Source: Aurantimonas sp. HBX-1 (GTDB lineage Bacteria > Pseudomonadota > Alphaproteobacteria > Rhizobiales > Rhizobiaceae). From it: DNA of 64,000 nt. A model generated the notes under the pieces. The model was not told where the DNA came from and searched no databases. It saw nothing but the letters and a program-made list of their open reading frames with translations. Where the stretch lies: NCBI RefSeq assembly GCF_021391535.1, contig NZ_CP090066.1, positions 3,733,501-3,797,500 on the forward strand, written 5' to 3'. Position 1 is the first letter of the stretch. The number at the start of each line of letters is the position of its first letter. The position numbers and the translations under genes are program-made. Below are positions 53,380 to 61,663 of this stretch, in pieces.

Positions 53380-53919
53380 TCAGCCGCGCGGCGCGAGGAC
53401 CATCATCATCTGACGGCCTTCGAGCTTCGGCTCGGCCTCGACCTTGGAGATCTCCGCCGTCTCCTCGCGGACCCGGTTGAGCAGCCGCATGCCGAGTTCC
53501 TGGTGCGCCATCTCGCGGCCACGGAAGCGCAGCGTCACCTTGACCTTGTCGCCATCGTCGAAGAACCGGCGGACGGCCTTCATCTTGGTCTCGTAATCAT
53601 GCTCGTCGATGTTCGGACGCATCTTGATCTCTTTGACCTCGATGGTCTTCTGGCGCTTGCGCGCCTCGGCGGACTTCTTCTGGTTCTCGTATTTGAGCTT
53701 GCCGAGATCGAGAATCTTGCAGACCGGCGGGTTGGCGGTGGGGACGATCTCCACGAGATCGAGGCCCGCCTCCTCTGCCATCGACAGGGCTTCCTGGGTA
53801 GCGATCTGACCGAGGTTCACGCCCTCGACGTCGATCAGCTGAATCATCGGAACGCGGATCTCCTTGTTGGAGCGCGGTCCTTCCTTTTGGGCCGGTGGGG
53901 CACGAAATGGTCTGCGAAT
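53380..53919 (-). CDS. infC: Translation initiation factor IF-3, apparent ATT start
   Basis: A 179-residue initiation factor with both domains: IRRPFRAPPAQKEGPRSNKE and NPPVCKILDLGKLKY in the N-domain, then VKEIKMRPNIDEHDYETKMK and GREMAHQELGMRLL, ending LEGRQMMMVLAP. The family N-terminus aligns exactly with an ATT codon at 53919, nine bases after GGAG; no ATG, GTG or TTG lies between that point and residue 25. E. coli infC uses AUU for autoregulation, so the rare start is probably real and functional here. The leader carries a hairpin at 53980-53993. Confidence 0.95.
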   Translation of the reverse strand: MRRPFRAPPAQKEGPRSNKEIRVPMIQLIDVEGVNLGQIATQEALSMAEEAGLDLVEIVPTANPPVCKILDLGKLKYENQKKSAEARKRQKTIEVKEIKMRPNIDEHDYETKMKAVRRFFDDGDKVKVTLRFRGREMAHQELGMRLLNRVREETAEISKVEAEPKLEGRQMMMVLAPRG

Positions 53920-54241
53920 GGTCGTTGACTCCAGTTGTTGACGACGCTTGACGGGCGGAAGGGCACGCAAGGGCCACCGGCTCCTCAAGGAGCTCAGGGC
54001 GGCCAGCAGGGAGCGGTGCCTCCACGCGGGCAATTTCTATAGCATCGGCAGAGCCGTTTGGCACGCCGCGCCGGCACAAAATGTACCCGACCCCTCCCCG
54101 GGACAAGAGGACCGCCGTCAATCTGCCGCTGGGTCAGGCAATCGACGGACGCCACGGCGGTGCCGCAAGGGCGCCGCGCCGAAGGGCTATCGCTGCACGT
54201 CGGACGCGGCTAAACGCGCTCCATCACCAAGGAGCACGCCG
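53920..54241. other. 322-bp divergent spacer, infC / hydrolase
   Basis: No gene was seen. On the minus strand GTGCCA (54059-54064) and TATAGA (54036-54041) with a 17-base spacer form a plausible infC promoter with a leader of about 110 bases; in the leader GCTCCT and AGGAGC (53980-53993) form a tight hairpin, which may take part in control. The half toward the hydrolase shows no clear promoter. Confidence 0.5.
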
Positions 54242-55048
54242 ATGGACACCGCCCCCGAGATTTCCGGCTCCCTCGTCGTCGGATCCGGCGAGGCTGCCCG
54301 CCGCATAGCCTACGAGAGCCGCGACGGCGAGGGCCCCGCCCTGGTCTGGCTGGGCGGCTACCGCTCGGACATGCGCGGCACCAAGGCCGAGCACCTCTGC
54401 CGGCTCGCGGCCGAGAACGGCCTCGCCTCCTGCCGCCTCGACTATTCCGGACACGGCGAATCCGGCGGCAGATTCGAGGACGGCACGATCAGCCGATGGG
54501 TGGAGGAAGCCGCCGCGGTCCTCGCCGCTGCGGTGGACAAGCCGGCGATCCTCGTCGGCTCGTCGATGGGCGCCTGGATCGCACTGCGCCTCGTGCAGCG
54601 GGCACGCGCCGCGCGCGGCGGCACGCCGATCGTCGGCCTGCTGCTGCTGGCGCCGGCGCCCGACTTCACCCGGCGCCTGATGGAGCCGCAACTGACGCCG
54701 GCGCAGCGGCAGGAACTCGTCGATAACGGCTTCCTGTCGGAGCCCTCGGCCTATTCCGACGCGCCGACGATCTACACGCAGGCGCTGTTTGCCGACGGCG
54801 CCGCCAATCTCGTCATGGAGGGGCCCATCGAGACCGGCTGCCCGGTGACCATCATCCAGGGCATGGCCGACCCCGACGTGCCCTTCCAGCACGCGCTCGA
54901 CCTGGTCAGCCACCTGCCTTCCGACGGCGTGGTGGTGACCCTCGTCCGGGACGGTGACCACCGCCTGTCGCGACCGCGCGACCTGCAGCTGATCGAACGG
55001 GCGGCGCTCGATCTCGTCGCGGCAGCCCGGGACGCGGGTACGGCGTGA
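54242..55048 (+). CDS. Alpha/beta hydrolase
   Basis: A 268-residue esterase/acylhydrolase fold protein. LVWLGGYRSDMRG is the oxyanion loop, LDYSGHGESGG the strand-turn, and Ser108 in VGSSMGAWIAL the nucleophile elbow; an Asp in GMADPDVPF and His in DGDHRLSRP complete the triad. It resembles the ABHD10/palmitoyl-thioesterase-like group found next to infC in Rhizobiales (recalled). The substrate is unknown. AAGGAG stands seven bases before the ATG. It is divergent from infC. Confidence 0.87.
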   Translation: MDTAPEISGSLVVGSGEAARRIAYESRDGEGPALVWLGGYRSDMRGTKAEHLCRLAAENGLASCRLDYSGHGESGGRFEDGTISRWVEEAAAVLAAAVDKPAILVGSSMGAWIALRLVQRARAARGGTPIVGLLLLAPAPDFTRRLMEPQLTPAQRQELVDNGFLSEPSAYSDAPTIYTQALFADGAANLVMEGPIETGCPVTIIQGMADPDVPFQHALDLVSHLPSDGVVVTLVRDGDHRLSRPRDLQLIERAALDLVAAARDAGTA

Positions 55049-55332
55049 TCAACAGGCTCGTTGCTTCTGCCTCCACAGATTTCGGAGAATGTGATGAAAT
55101 TGTCACCTTCTCCCCGACCGTGCCTCGAAACCATTCAATTTCCACAAGTTAGACGGCTGACGACCGGTCCGTAAGTCCTTTGCCACAGGGTCAGGGAGGG
55201 CTTTAGTCTGCCCAAGCTTGTACGAAGCTGCCGCCTGTCACGCGACTGACACACAGGGTGCGTTGACAGCATTGTGCGTTGCACCGAACATCCCTCGATC
55301 AGGCCAGCCATCGTTCGCTCTTGGGGGTGCGA

Positions 55333-55947
55333 ATGTCGAGACTCTGCGCATTCGGCGCCACGCTATCGCTTTGCCTTTTACTGCTTGCGGGGCCCGCGGC
55401 AGCCGACCCGGGCCCCGGACACATGCCGGTCGGCCGGGCGACGACGCAGCCGATCGGCCACCACCTCTTCTGCCTGGAAAACGCGGCGGAGTGCCGTCCG
55501 CTGGAATCGCGCGGCCTGGTGACGCCGCTCAAGCTGGATCACGACCTCATCCTCGCCGTCGCCGAGGTCAACACGAGGATCAACGCCCGGATCGAGCCGC
55601 GCTCCGACGCGGAGCTCTACGGCACGGAGGAGCGCTGGACCTACCCGACCGATGCCGGCGACTGCGAGGACTTCGCCCTGCTCAAGCGGCGCGCGTTGCA
55701 CGAGATGGGAATCGACCTCGCCAATCTTCTCCTGACCGTCGTGCGCAAGCGCAGCGGCGAAGGGCATGCGGTGCTGACGCTGCGCACCGACCGCGGCGAC
55801 TTCATCCTCGACAATCTGAACTGGCGGGTCGTCGCCTGGACGGACACGCCCTACCGCTTCGTCAAGCGCCAGAGCGGGAGCGATCCCGGCCGATGGCTGG
55901 ATATCGGCGTGGCGTCCGAGGTGGTGGTGGGCGCCGTCGCGAAGTAG
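55333..55947 (+). CDS. Transglutaminase-like cysteine peptidase (BTLCP)
   Basis: A 204-residue exported protein with a signal peptide (about residues 1-24, cleavage after AAA). The catalytic triad of the family is visible: Cys111 in GDCEDFALLKR, His145 in GHAVLTLRT and Asp160 in FILDNLNW. BTLCP proteins (LapG-like) cut large adhesins or wall-bound proteins in the periplasm, sometimes under cyclic-di-GMP control; no LapD-like partner is in the window. Start at 55333 precedes the signal peptide; a TTGACA at 55263 could belong to its promoter but has no good -10. Confidence 0.88.
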   Translation: MSRLCAFGATLSLCLLLLAGPAAADPGPGHMPVGRATTQPIGHHLFCLENAAECRPLESRGLVTPLKLDHDLILAVAEVNTRINARIEPRSDAELYGTEERWTYPTDAGDCEDFALLKRRALHEMGIDLANLLLTVVRKRSGEGHAVLTLRTDRGDFILDNLNWRVVAWTDTPYRFVKRQSGSDPGRWLDIGVASEVVVGAVAK

Positions 55948-56081
55948 CGGGCGCCGGCAGGACGCGGGGATTCCTCCCGCTGGTTGCTCACGCGGAATTT
56001 TCAACGGGTTAAAGCACTTGATAGTCCGGCGGCGAAATCCCGCTACGGTGAGGGATGACTTGTCTCTCACCGCAAGGTCGG

Positions 56082-56279
56082 ATGCCCGTGTCCAACGATG
56101 ACGACAAGGAACTCGCCAGCGAGGTGGAGGATGCGCTTCGCGCCCTCGGCATCGCCAGTAGCCGCAACAGCTCCGACCGGCAGGTAGAGCGCTTCGTGCG
56201 CGAACTGCGCGGCGGCGAGATCGAGGCATCCACCGACGAGAGCGATGGCGGATCGCAGCAGGCCGATCCCGGCCTCTGA
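56082..56279 (+). CDS. Small acidic protein of unknown function
   Basis: A 65-residue acidic, Ser-rich protein, MPVSNDDDKELASEVEDALR onward. The middle (VEDALRALGIAS and QVERFVRELRGGE) probably forms two amphipathic helices; the rest looks disordered. AAGG seven bases before 56082 supports this start; an ATG at 56055 would add nine residues. No family is recognised. It converges on yacG across a 43-bp gap containing a hairpin. Confidence 0.55.
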   Translation: MPVSNDDDKELASEVEDALRALGIASSRNSSDRQVERFVRELRGGEIEASTDESDGGSQQADPGL

Positions 56280-56296
56280 TCCCTCGCGCAGCGTCT

Positions 56297-56316
56297 GCCG
56301 GCCGTTGCAGGCCGGC
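56297..56316. terminator. Hairpin between convergent small gene and yacG
   Basis: GCCGGCC and GGCCGGC form a 7-bp stem with a six-base loop in the short convergent gap. No U-tract. Confidence 0.4.
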
Positions 56317-56322
56317 GGCCAT

Positions 56323-56526
56323 TCACTTGGGCTCGCCCGTCTCCGGGTCCGACGGCTGCTCTTCCGTGCCGGGGATGACGTAGGCGCCGGTCAGCCAGCG
56401 GTTGAGGTCGACCGCCTTGCAGCGCGCCGAGCAGAACGGGTAGTTCTCCCGGTCCGACGGCCGCCGGCATTCGGGACACTGCCGGCGCGGACGCAGCGGC
56501 GTGACCGTCGCCGGGCCGCCGCTCAT
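56323..56526 (-). CDS. yacG: DNA gyrase inhibitor YacG
   Basis: A 67-residue zinc protein. The ligand set is Cys-Pro-Glu-Cys then Cys-Ser-Ala-Arg-Cys, in CPECRRPSDRENYPFCSARC, followed by the conserved DLNRWLTGAYVIPG. YacG binds and inhibits DNA gyrase in E. coli. The ATG at 56526 overlaps the maf stop by four bases, and GGACGG lies before it. It ends the infA-maf-yacG group. Confidence 0.93.
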   Translation of the reverse strand: MSGGPATVTPLRPRRQCPECRRPSDRENYPFCSARCKAVDLNRWLTGAYVIPGTEEQPSDPETGEPK

Positions 56527-57161
56527 GCGTCCTCCGTCTGGACCGTTGCGGCCTTCCACCGTCCGTGGATGTCGTAGCCCTCGCCCGCCAGCAGCGCGAG
56601 CGTCTCGTAGAGCGGCAGGCCGACGACATTGGTGTAGGAGCCGACGAGCCGCACGACGAAGCTGCCGGCGAGGCCCTGGATGGCATAGCCGCCGGCCTTG
56701 CCGCGCCATTCGCCTGAGCCGAGATAGCTGTCGATGTCCTCGCGCGACAGGCGCTTGAAGCGCACGCGCGTCTCGATCAGCCGCTGGCGCAGCGCGCCCT
56801 TCGGCCCGACCAGGCTGACGCCGGTATAGACGCGATGCGTGCGGCCGGAGAGGGTGCGCAGATTGGTCAGCGCATCCTCGATCAGCTCGGCCTTCGGCAT
56901 GACCTGGCGGCCGACGGAGACGACCGTGTCGGCCGACAGCACGAAGGCGGGGCCGAGATCCATCTCGGCGAGCGTCGCGATCGCCGACTCGGCCTTGGCC
57001 CGGGAGAGCCGCTTGGCCAGCGAGCGCGGATGCTCGTTGCGCTGCGGCGTCTCGTCGAGATCGGCCGGCAGCAGGCGGTCCGGCTCGATTCCGGCCTGAT
57101 TCAGCAGCTGCAGCCGCCGGGGCGAACCGGAGGCGAGCACCAGAAGGGGGCGCGCTGGCAT
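56523..57161 (-). CDS. Maf-like nucleotide pyrophosphatase
   Basis: A 212-residue housecleaning NTP pyrophosphatase (YhdE type acting on dTTP/UTP, or YceF type). ASGSPRR at 10-16 is the phosphate-binding motif; SADTVVSVG and KAGGYAIQGLAGSFV are typical. The start follows 22 bases after infA, on the same strand. Bacterial Maf proteins prevent incorporation of modified nucleotides; which nucleotides this one prefers is not evident. Confidence 0.93.
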   Translation of the reverse strand: MPARPLLVLASGSPRRLQLLNQAGIEPDRLLPADLDETPQRNEHPRSLAKRLSRAKAESAIATLAEMDLGPAFVLSADTVVSVGRQVMPKAELIEDALTNLRTLSGRTHRVYTGVSLVGPKGALRQRLIETRVRFKRLSREDIDSYLGSGEWRGKAGGYAIQGLAGSFVVRLVGSYTNVVGLPLYETLALLAGEGYDIHGRWKAATVQTEDA

Positions 57162-57183
57162 CGATCCGTCCCCGTTCTCGGGC

Positions 57184-57402
57184 TTACTTGAAGCGATAGG
57201 TGATGCGACCCTTGGTCAGGTCGTACGGGGTCATCTCGACCAGCACCTTGTCGCCCGTCAGCACGCGGATGCGGTTCTTGCGCATGCGGCCGGCCGTATG
57301 GGCGATGATCTCGTGATCGTTCTCGAGCTTGATCCGGAAGGTCGCGTTGGGCAGCAGTTCGGTCACCACCCCCGGAAATTCCAGAACTTCTTCTTTTGCC
57401 AT
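57184..57402 (-). CDS. infA: Translation initiation factor IF-1
   Basis: A 72-residue OB-fold protein, MAKEEVLEFPGVVTELLPNA to KGRITYRFK, with conserved HTAGRMRKNRIRVLTGD. Start at 57402. It lies 164 bases after murA on the same strand; a short TTGCTTTTT tract after murA might be a terminator or part of an infA promoter. It binds the ribosomal A site during initiation. Confidence 0.97.
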   Translation of the reverse strand: MAKEEVLEFPGVVTELLPNATFRIKLENDHEIIAHTAGRMRKNRIRVLTGDKVLVEMTPYDLTKGRITYRFK

Positions 57403-57566
57403 CGGGACATGCCTTGAAAGTTGTTTGGCGCGCGGCGTATCGGCGCCACGCACGACTGTCGCAGCGAAAGCGGCGACGAAACGGAAATCGGGGCCCTAGA
57501 TCGGAGGAAACGGCCGAAAAAGCAAGCCACCGTCGATATTGTGCCGCCTGGGCCGGCGCGCAGGGA

Positions 57567-58856
57567 TCAACCGCTGATGCGGACGATGTCCGCCCCGCAA
57601 TTGCCGAGCTTCTCCTCCAGGCGCTCGAAGCCCCGGTCGAGATGGTAGACGCGGTTGACCGTCGTCTCGCCCTCGGCAACGAGGCCGGCGATCACCAGCG
57701 AGACCGAGGCGCGCAGGTCGGTGGCCATCACCGGCGCGCCGCGGAGCCGCTCGACGCCCTCGATCGTCGCCACCTGGCCGGACAGCGAGATGCGGGCACC
57801 CAGCCGCGCCAGTTCCTGCACGTGCATGAAGCGGTTCTCGAAAATCGTCTCGGTGATGTGCGAGACGCCGCTGGAGCGGGTCATCAGCGCCATGAACTGC
57901 GCCTGCAGGTCGGTCGGGAAGCCGGGATAGGGGTCGGTCACCACGTCGACCGGCGAGATGCCGCCGCCATTGCGGTAGACCCTGATGCCGTTCTCGACGC
58001 TCTCGACCGTCACGCCGGCGTCGCGCAGCGTGCCGACGGCGGACTGGAGCAGCGCGGCGCTGGTGCCGGTCAGCGTGACGTCGCCGCCGGTCATCGCCAC
58101 CGCCATGGCGTAGGTGCCGGTCTCGATACGGTCCGGCAGCACCGGATGGCGCGCCCCGGAGAGGGCCGCGACGCCCTGGATGGTGATGGTCGAGGTGCCG
58201 GCGCCGGAGATCTTGGCGCCCATCGCGTTGAGGCACTTGGCGAGGTCGACGATCTCCGGCTCGCGCGCGGCGTTCTCGAGCAGGGTCTCGCCCTTGGCCA
58301 GCGAGGCCGCCATCAGCATCACGTGGGTGGCGCCGACCGAGACTTTGGGGAAAACGAAGCGGTTGCCGACGAGGCCGCCCTTGGCCTCGGCGACGGCATA
58401 GCCGGCGTCGATGTCGATCGTCGCGCCGAGCGCCCGGAGCCCGTCGATGAACAGGTCGACCGGCCGCGTGCCGATGGCGCAGCCGCCGGGCAGCGAGACC
58501 TTGGCGCGGTGCATGCGGGCCAACAGAGGCCCGATGACCCAGAAGCTCGCCCGCATCTTCGAGACCAGCTCGTAGGGGGCGGTCGTGTCGACGATGGTGC
58601 GGGCGTTGAAATGGATGGTCCGGCCGAGGCCCGGATCCTGGTGCAGGCGCTTGCCGGCGACCGCGTAGTCGACTCCGTGATTGGCAAGGATGCGGATCAG
58701 CTGCTCGACATCGGCCAGATGCGGCACGTTCTCGAGCGTCAGCGTGTCGTCGGTCAGCAGCGCGGCGATCATCAGCGGCAAGGTGGCGTTCTTGGCGCCG
58801 GAAATCGGGATCGTCCCGTTCAGCTCGTTGCCGCCGCGAATGCGAATGCGATCCAT
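57567..58856 (-). CDS. murA: UDP-N-acetylglucosamine 1-carboxyvinyltransferase
   Basis: A 429-residue enzyme catalysing the first committed step of peptidoglycan synthesis. GAKNATLPLM holds the substrate-binding Lys22-Asn23; Cys126 in SLPGGCAIGTRP is the fosfomycin-reactive residue. The two-domain inverted alpha/beta barrel is complete. It has a moderate promoter candidate just upstream. Confidence 0.97.
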   Translation of the reverse strand: MDRIRIRGGNELNGTIPISGAKNATLPLMIAALLTDDTLTLENVPHLADVEQLIRILANHGVDYAVAGKRLHQDPGLGRTIHFNARTIVDTTAPYELVSKMRASFWVIGPLLARMHRAKVSLPGGCAIGTRPVDLFIDGLRALGATIDIDAGYAVAEAKGGLVGNRFVFPKVSVGATHVMLMAASLAKGETLLENAAREPEIVDLAKCLNAMGAKISGAGTSTITIQGVAALSGARHPVLPDRIETGTYAMAVAMTGGDVTLTGTSAALLQSAVGTLRDAGVTVESVENGIRVYRNGGGISPVDVVTDPYPGFPTDLQAQFMALMTRSSGVSHITETIFENRFMHVQELARLGARISLSGQVATIEGVERLRGAPVMATDLRASVSLVIAGLVAEGETTVNRVYHLDRGFERLEEKLGNCGADIVRISG

Positions 58857-58897
58857 GTAATGTCCTGATCCCGCGTCGAAGTCCCCCGCAACGGCGG

Positions 58898-58926
58898 TTC
58901 CTACACCAGCCGGCAGCGGGAGACAA
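58898..58926 (-). promoter_or_regulatory. Possible murA promoter
   Basis: On the minus strand TTGTCT (58921-58926) and TAGGAA (58898-58903) with a 17-base spacer, about 40 bases before the ATG. The -10 match is weak. Confidence 0.35.
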
Positions 58927-58949
58927 ATGCCGCGGCGCCGGGCAGCCGC

Positions 58950-60347
58950 TCAGACGTGCAGGGCGTGGCCGAGCGCCCGCATCGCCGCCTCCTGGAACGC
59001 CTCGCCCTGGGTCGGGTGGGCGTGGACGGTGCCGGCGACGTCCTCGAGGCAGGCGCCCATCTCCAACGCCAGCGAGAACGCCGCGGCGAGCTCGGCGACG
59101 CCTGCCCCGACCGCCTGGATGCCGAGCACCAGATGGTCGTCGGCGCGCGCCACGACCCGCACGAAGCCGTCCTCGCGGTGCAGCGTCATCGCCCTTCCGT
59201 TGGCCTGGAAGGGAAAGCTGCCGAGCTTGACCGCCAGCCCCTGCGCCTTCGCCGCCTCCGGCGAGAGGCCGACGCTGACGATCTCGGGATCGGTGAAGCA
59301 GACCGCCGGGATCGCCCGCTTGTCGAAGGCGCGGCGCTCGCCGGCGACGATCTCGGCCACCATCTCGCCCTGCGCCATCGCCTTGTGGGCGAGCATCGGC
59401 TCGCCGACGAGATCGCCGATCGCATAGACGCCGCGCATCGCCGTCCGGCATTGCTCGTCGACCCTGACGAAGGCGCCGTCCATGTCGAGCACGAGCTCCT
59501 CGCGCCCCCAGCCCTCGGTGAGCGGGCGCCGCCCGACGGTGACGAGGATCGTGTCGGCGCCGATGCGGCGTTCGCCGCCATCTTGCGTCTCCACCACGAG
59601 GTCGCGGCCCTCCCCGGCGAGGCCCTTGGCCCTGGCGCCGGTGAGGATCTCGACGCCGAGCGTCTCCAGCCGGGCAAGGACTGGCCGCACCAGCTCGGCG
59701 TCGTAGAGCGGCAGGATGCGGTCCATCGCCTCGACGATGGTGACGGCGGAGCCCGCCTTGGCGAAAGCGGTGCCGAGCTCGACGCCGATATAGCCGCCAC
59801 CGACCACCGCGAGCCGCGCCGGCGGCGCATCGAGGCTCAGCGCCGCCTCCGAGGAGATCACCTTGCCGCCGAAGGGCAGCATCGGCAGCTCGACCGGCAC
59901 CGAGCCGGTGGCGATGACGACCGATTCCGCCGTGATGCGCTGGGTGCCGGTCTCGCCGTCGACCTCGACGGTCTTGCCGTCGAGGAAGCGGGCGCGGCCG
60001 GCGACCAGCTTCACCCGGGCCCGCTTCAGCAGGCCGGTGACGCCGTTGTTCAGGCGGTTGACGATCCCGTCCTTCCAGTCGACGACGCGCGGCCAGTCGA
60101 GCGCCGGCGTGCCGGCGGTGACGCCCGGGATCGCCCGGCCGCCGGCGGCCTCGCGCAGCAGGAAATACTCGTCGGCGGCGTGGATCAGCGCCTTGGAGGG
60201 GATGCAGCCGATGTTCAGGCAGGTGCCGCCCGGCTTGCGGTCGTCGACGATCACCGTGTCGACCCCGAGCTGGCCGGCGCGGATCGCCGCGACGTAGCCG
60301 CCGGGACCGGCGCCGATGACGAGAAGCTGGCAGGTCATGTCGGCCAT
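58950..60347 (-). CDS. lpd: Dihydrolipoyl dehydrogenase (E3) of the bkd complex
   Basis: A 465-residue flavoprotein. FAD loop IGAGPGGYVAAI at 11-22; redox Cys43 and Cys48 in GGTCLNIGCIPSKA; NAD loop VVGGGYIGVELG; C-terminal active-site His and Glu in HAHPTQGEAFQEA. It reoxidises the lipoyl arm of the oxo-acid dehydrogenase. It is the last gene of the four-gene bkd operon, starting nine bases after the E2 stop, so it is probably dedicated to this complex. Confidence 0.95.
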   Translation of the reverse strand: MADMTCQLLVIGAGPGGYVAAIRAGQLGVDTVIVDDRKPGGTCLNIGCIPSKALIHAADEYFLLREAAGGRAIPGVTAGTPALDWPRVVDWKDGIVNRLNNGVTGLLKRARVKLVAGRARFLDGKTVEVDGETGTQRITAESVVIATGSVPVELPMLPFGGKVISSEAALSLDAPPARLAVVGGGYIGVELGTAFAKAGSAVTIVEAMDRILPLYDAELVRPVLARLETLGVEILTGARAKGLAGEGRDLVVETQDGGERRIGADTILVTVGRRPLTEGWGREELVLDMDGAFVRVDEQCRTAMRGVYAIGDLVGEPMLAHKAMAQGEMVAEIVAGERRAFDKRAIPAVCFTDPEIVSVGLSPEAAKAQGLAVKLGSFPFQANGRAMTLHREDGFVRVVARADDHLVLGIQAVGAGVAELAAAFSLALEMGACLEDVAGTVHAHPTQGEAFQEAAMRALGHALHV

Positions 60348-60356
60348 GGCGGCGCC

Positions 60357-61661
60357 TCAGCTCTCGGCGAAGATCATCGCCGGGGTTTCCAGGAGCGCCT
60401 TGATGCGCTGGACGAAGACCGCCGCGTCGTAGCCGTCGACGACCCGGTGGTCGAAGCTCGAGGAAAGGTTCATCCGCCGCCGCGGCACGAAGCGCGCACC
60501 GTCCCAGACCGGCCGCGTCTCGATCTTGTTGACCCCGACGATGGCGACCTCCGGATGGTTGATCACCGGCGTCGTGACGATGCCGCCCAGCGCGCCCAGC
60601 GAGGTGATGGTGATCGTCGATCCCGACAGTTCCTCGCGCTTCGCCCGGCCGGTCTTCGCCATCTCCGACAGCCGCGCCACCTCCTCGGCGCAGCCCCAGA
60701 CGTCGCGCGCCTCGGCGTGGCGCACCACCGGCACGACGAGGCCGCCGCCGGTCTGCGCCGCGACGCCGACATGGACGCCGCCGTGCTGGCGCAGGACATT
60801 CGCCTCGTCGTCGTAATGGGCGTTCATCAGCGGCTGGTCGCGGATCGCGATGACCATCGCGCGCATCAGGAAGGGCAGCAGCGTCAGTTTCGGCCGGTCG
60901 TCGCGGCGGTCGCGGTTGAGGGCGGCGCGCAGTTCCTCCAGCGCCTCGACGTCGATCTCCTCGACATAGGTGATGTGGGCGATGCGGCGCGTGGCGAGCG
61001 CCATCTTCTCGGCGATCTTGCGCCGCAGCCCGACGATCTTCACCTCCGAGACGGAATTATCGGCGACGAGGCGGCCGGGACCGGCGGTGGCGGCGCCGCC
61101 GGCGAGATAGGCGTCGAGATCGTCATGGCCGATTCGCCCGGCCGGACCGCTGCCCGGCACGCGGCGCAGGTCGACCCCCGCATCCATGGCGCGTCGCCGC
61201 ACGGACGGCGAGGCGAGCGGCCGCTCGCCGGGCTTGCGCGGCACGCCGGGGTCGAGCCGCGCAGCGCCCGATCGTGCCGGGGCGGGTCGCGGTTCCGGCG
61301 CGGCTTGCGGGGCAGCGTCGCGCGTCTCTGCGCGATCTTCCGCCTCCGGCTCAAGTTCCGGAGCCTGCGGTTCGGCGTGCGGCGCCGGGGCAGCCGCGAC
61401 GACCGCGTCGGCCTCCCCGCCGGCGACCGCCAGCCGGACCAGCGGCGCGCCGACAGCGATGGTCTCGCCGATCTCGCCGCCCAGCCACTCCACCGTGCCG
61501 TCGACGGGCGCCGGAATGTCCACCGTCGCCTTGTCGGTCATCACCGCCGCCAGCACGGTGTCCTCGCGCACGACGTCGCCGACCGCGACGTGCCATTCGA
61601 CCAGCTCGGCCTCGGCGACGCCCTCGCCCACGTCCGGCAGCTTGATGGTGACGCTGCCCAT
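60357..61661 (-). CDS. bkdB: Branched-chain alpha-keto acid dehydrogenase E2
   Basis: A 434-residue acyltransferase. The lipoyl domain covers residues 1-80 with the lipoylated Lys44 in VMTDKATVDIP; an Ala/Pro/Glu-rich linker (about 90-150) follows; the E1/E3-binding domain is at about 150-190 (ASPSVRRRAMDAGVDLRRV); the catalytic domain fills the rest, with HRVVDGYDA near the end. The specificity for branched-chain substrates is inferred from the split E1 alpha/beta genes alongside. The start is two bases after the E1-beta stop. Confidence 0.93.
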   Translation of the reverse strand: MGSVTIKLPDVGEGVAEAELVEWHVAVGDVVREDTVLAAVMTDKATVDIPAPVDGTVEWLGGEIGETIAVGAPLVRLAVAGGEADAVVAAAPAPHAEPQAPELEPEAEDRAETRDAAPQAAPEPRPAPARSGAARLDPGVPRKPGERPLASPSVRRRAMDAGVDLRRVPGSGPAGRIGHDDLDAYLAGGAATAGPGRLVADNSVSEVKIVGLRRKIAEKMALATRRIAHITYVEEIDVEALEELRAALNRDRRDDRPKLTLLPFLMRAMVIAIRDQPLMNAHYDDEANVLRQHGGVHVGVAAQTGGGLVVPVVRHAEARDVWGCAEEVARLSEMAKTGRAKREELSGSTITITSLGALGGIVTTPVINHPEVAIVGVNKIETRPVWDGARFVPRRRMNLSSSFDHRVVDGYDAAVFVQRIKALLETPAMIFAES

Positions 61662-61663
61662 GC

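Noticed and set aside
55263..55291. TTGACA-N17-GAACAT as a promoter for the BTLCP gene
   Set aside because: The -35 is perfect but the -10 is very poor at this spacing; not called as a feature.
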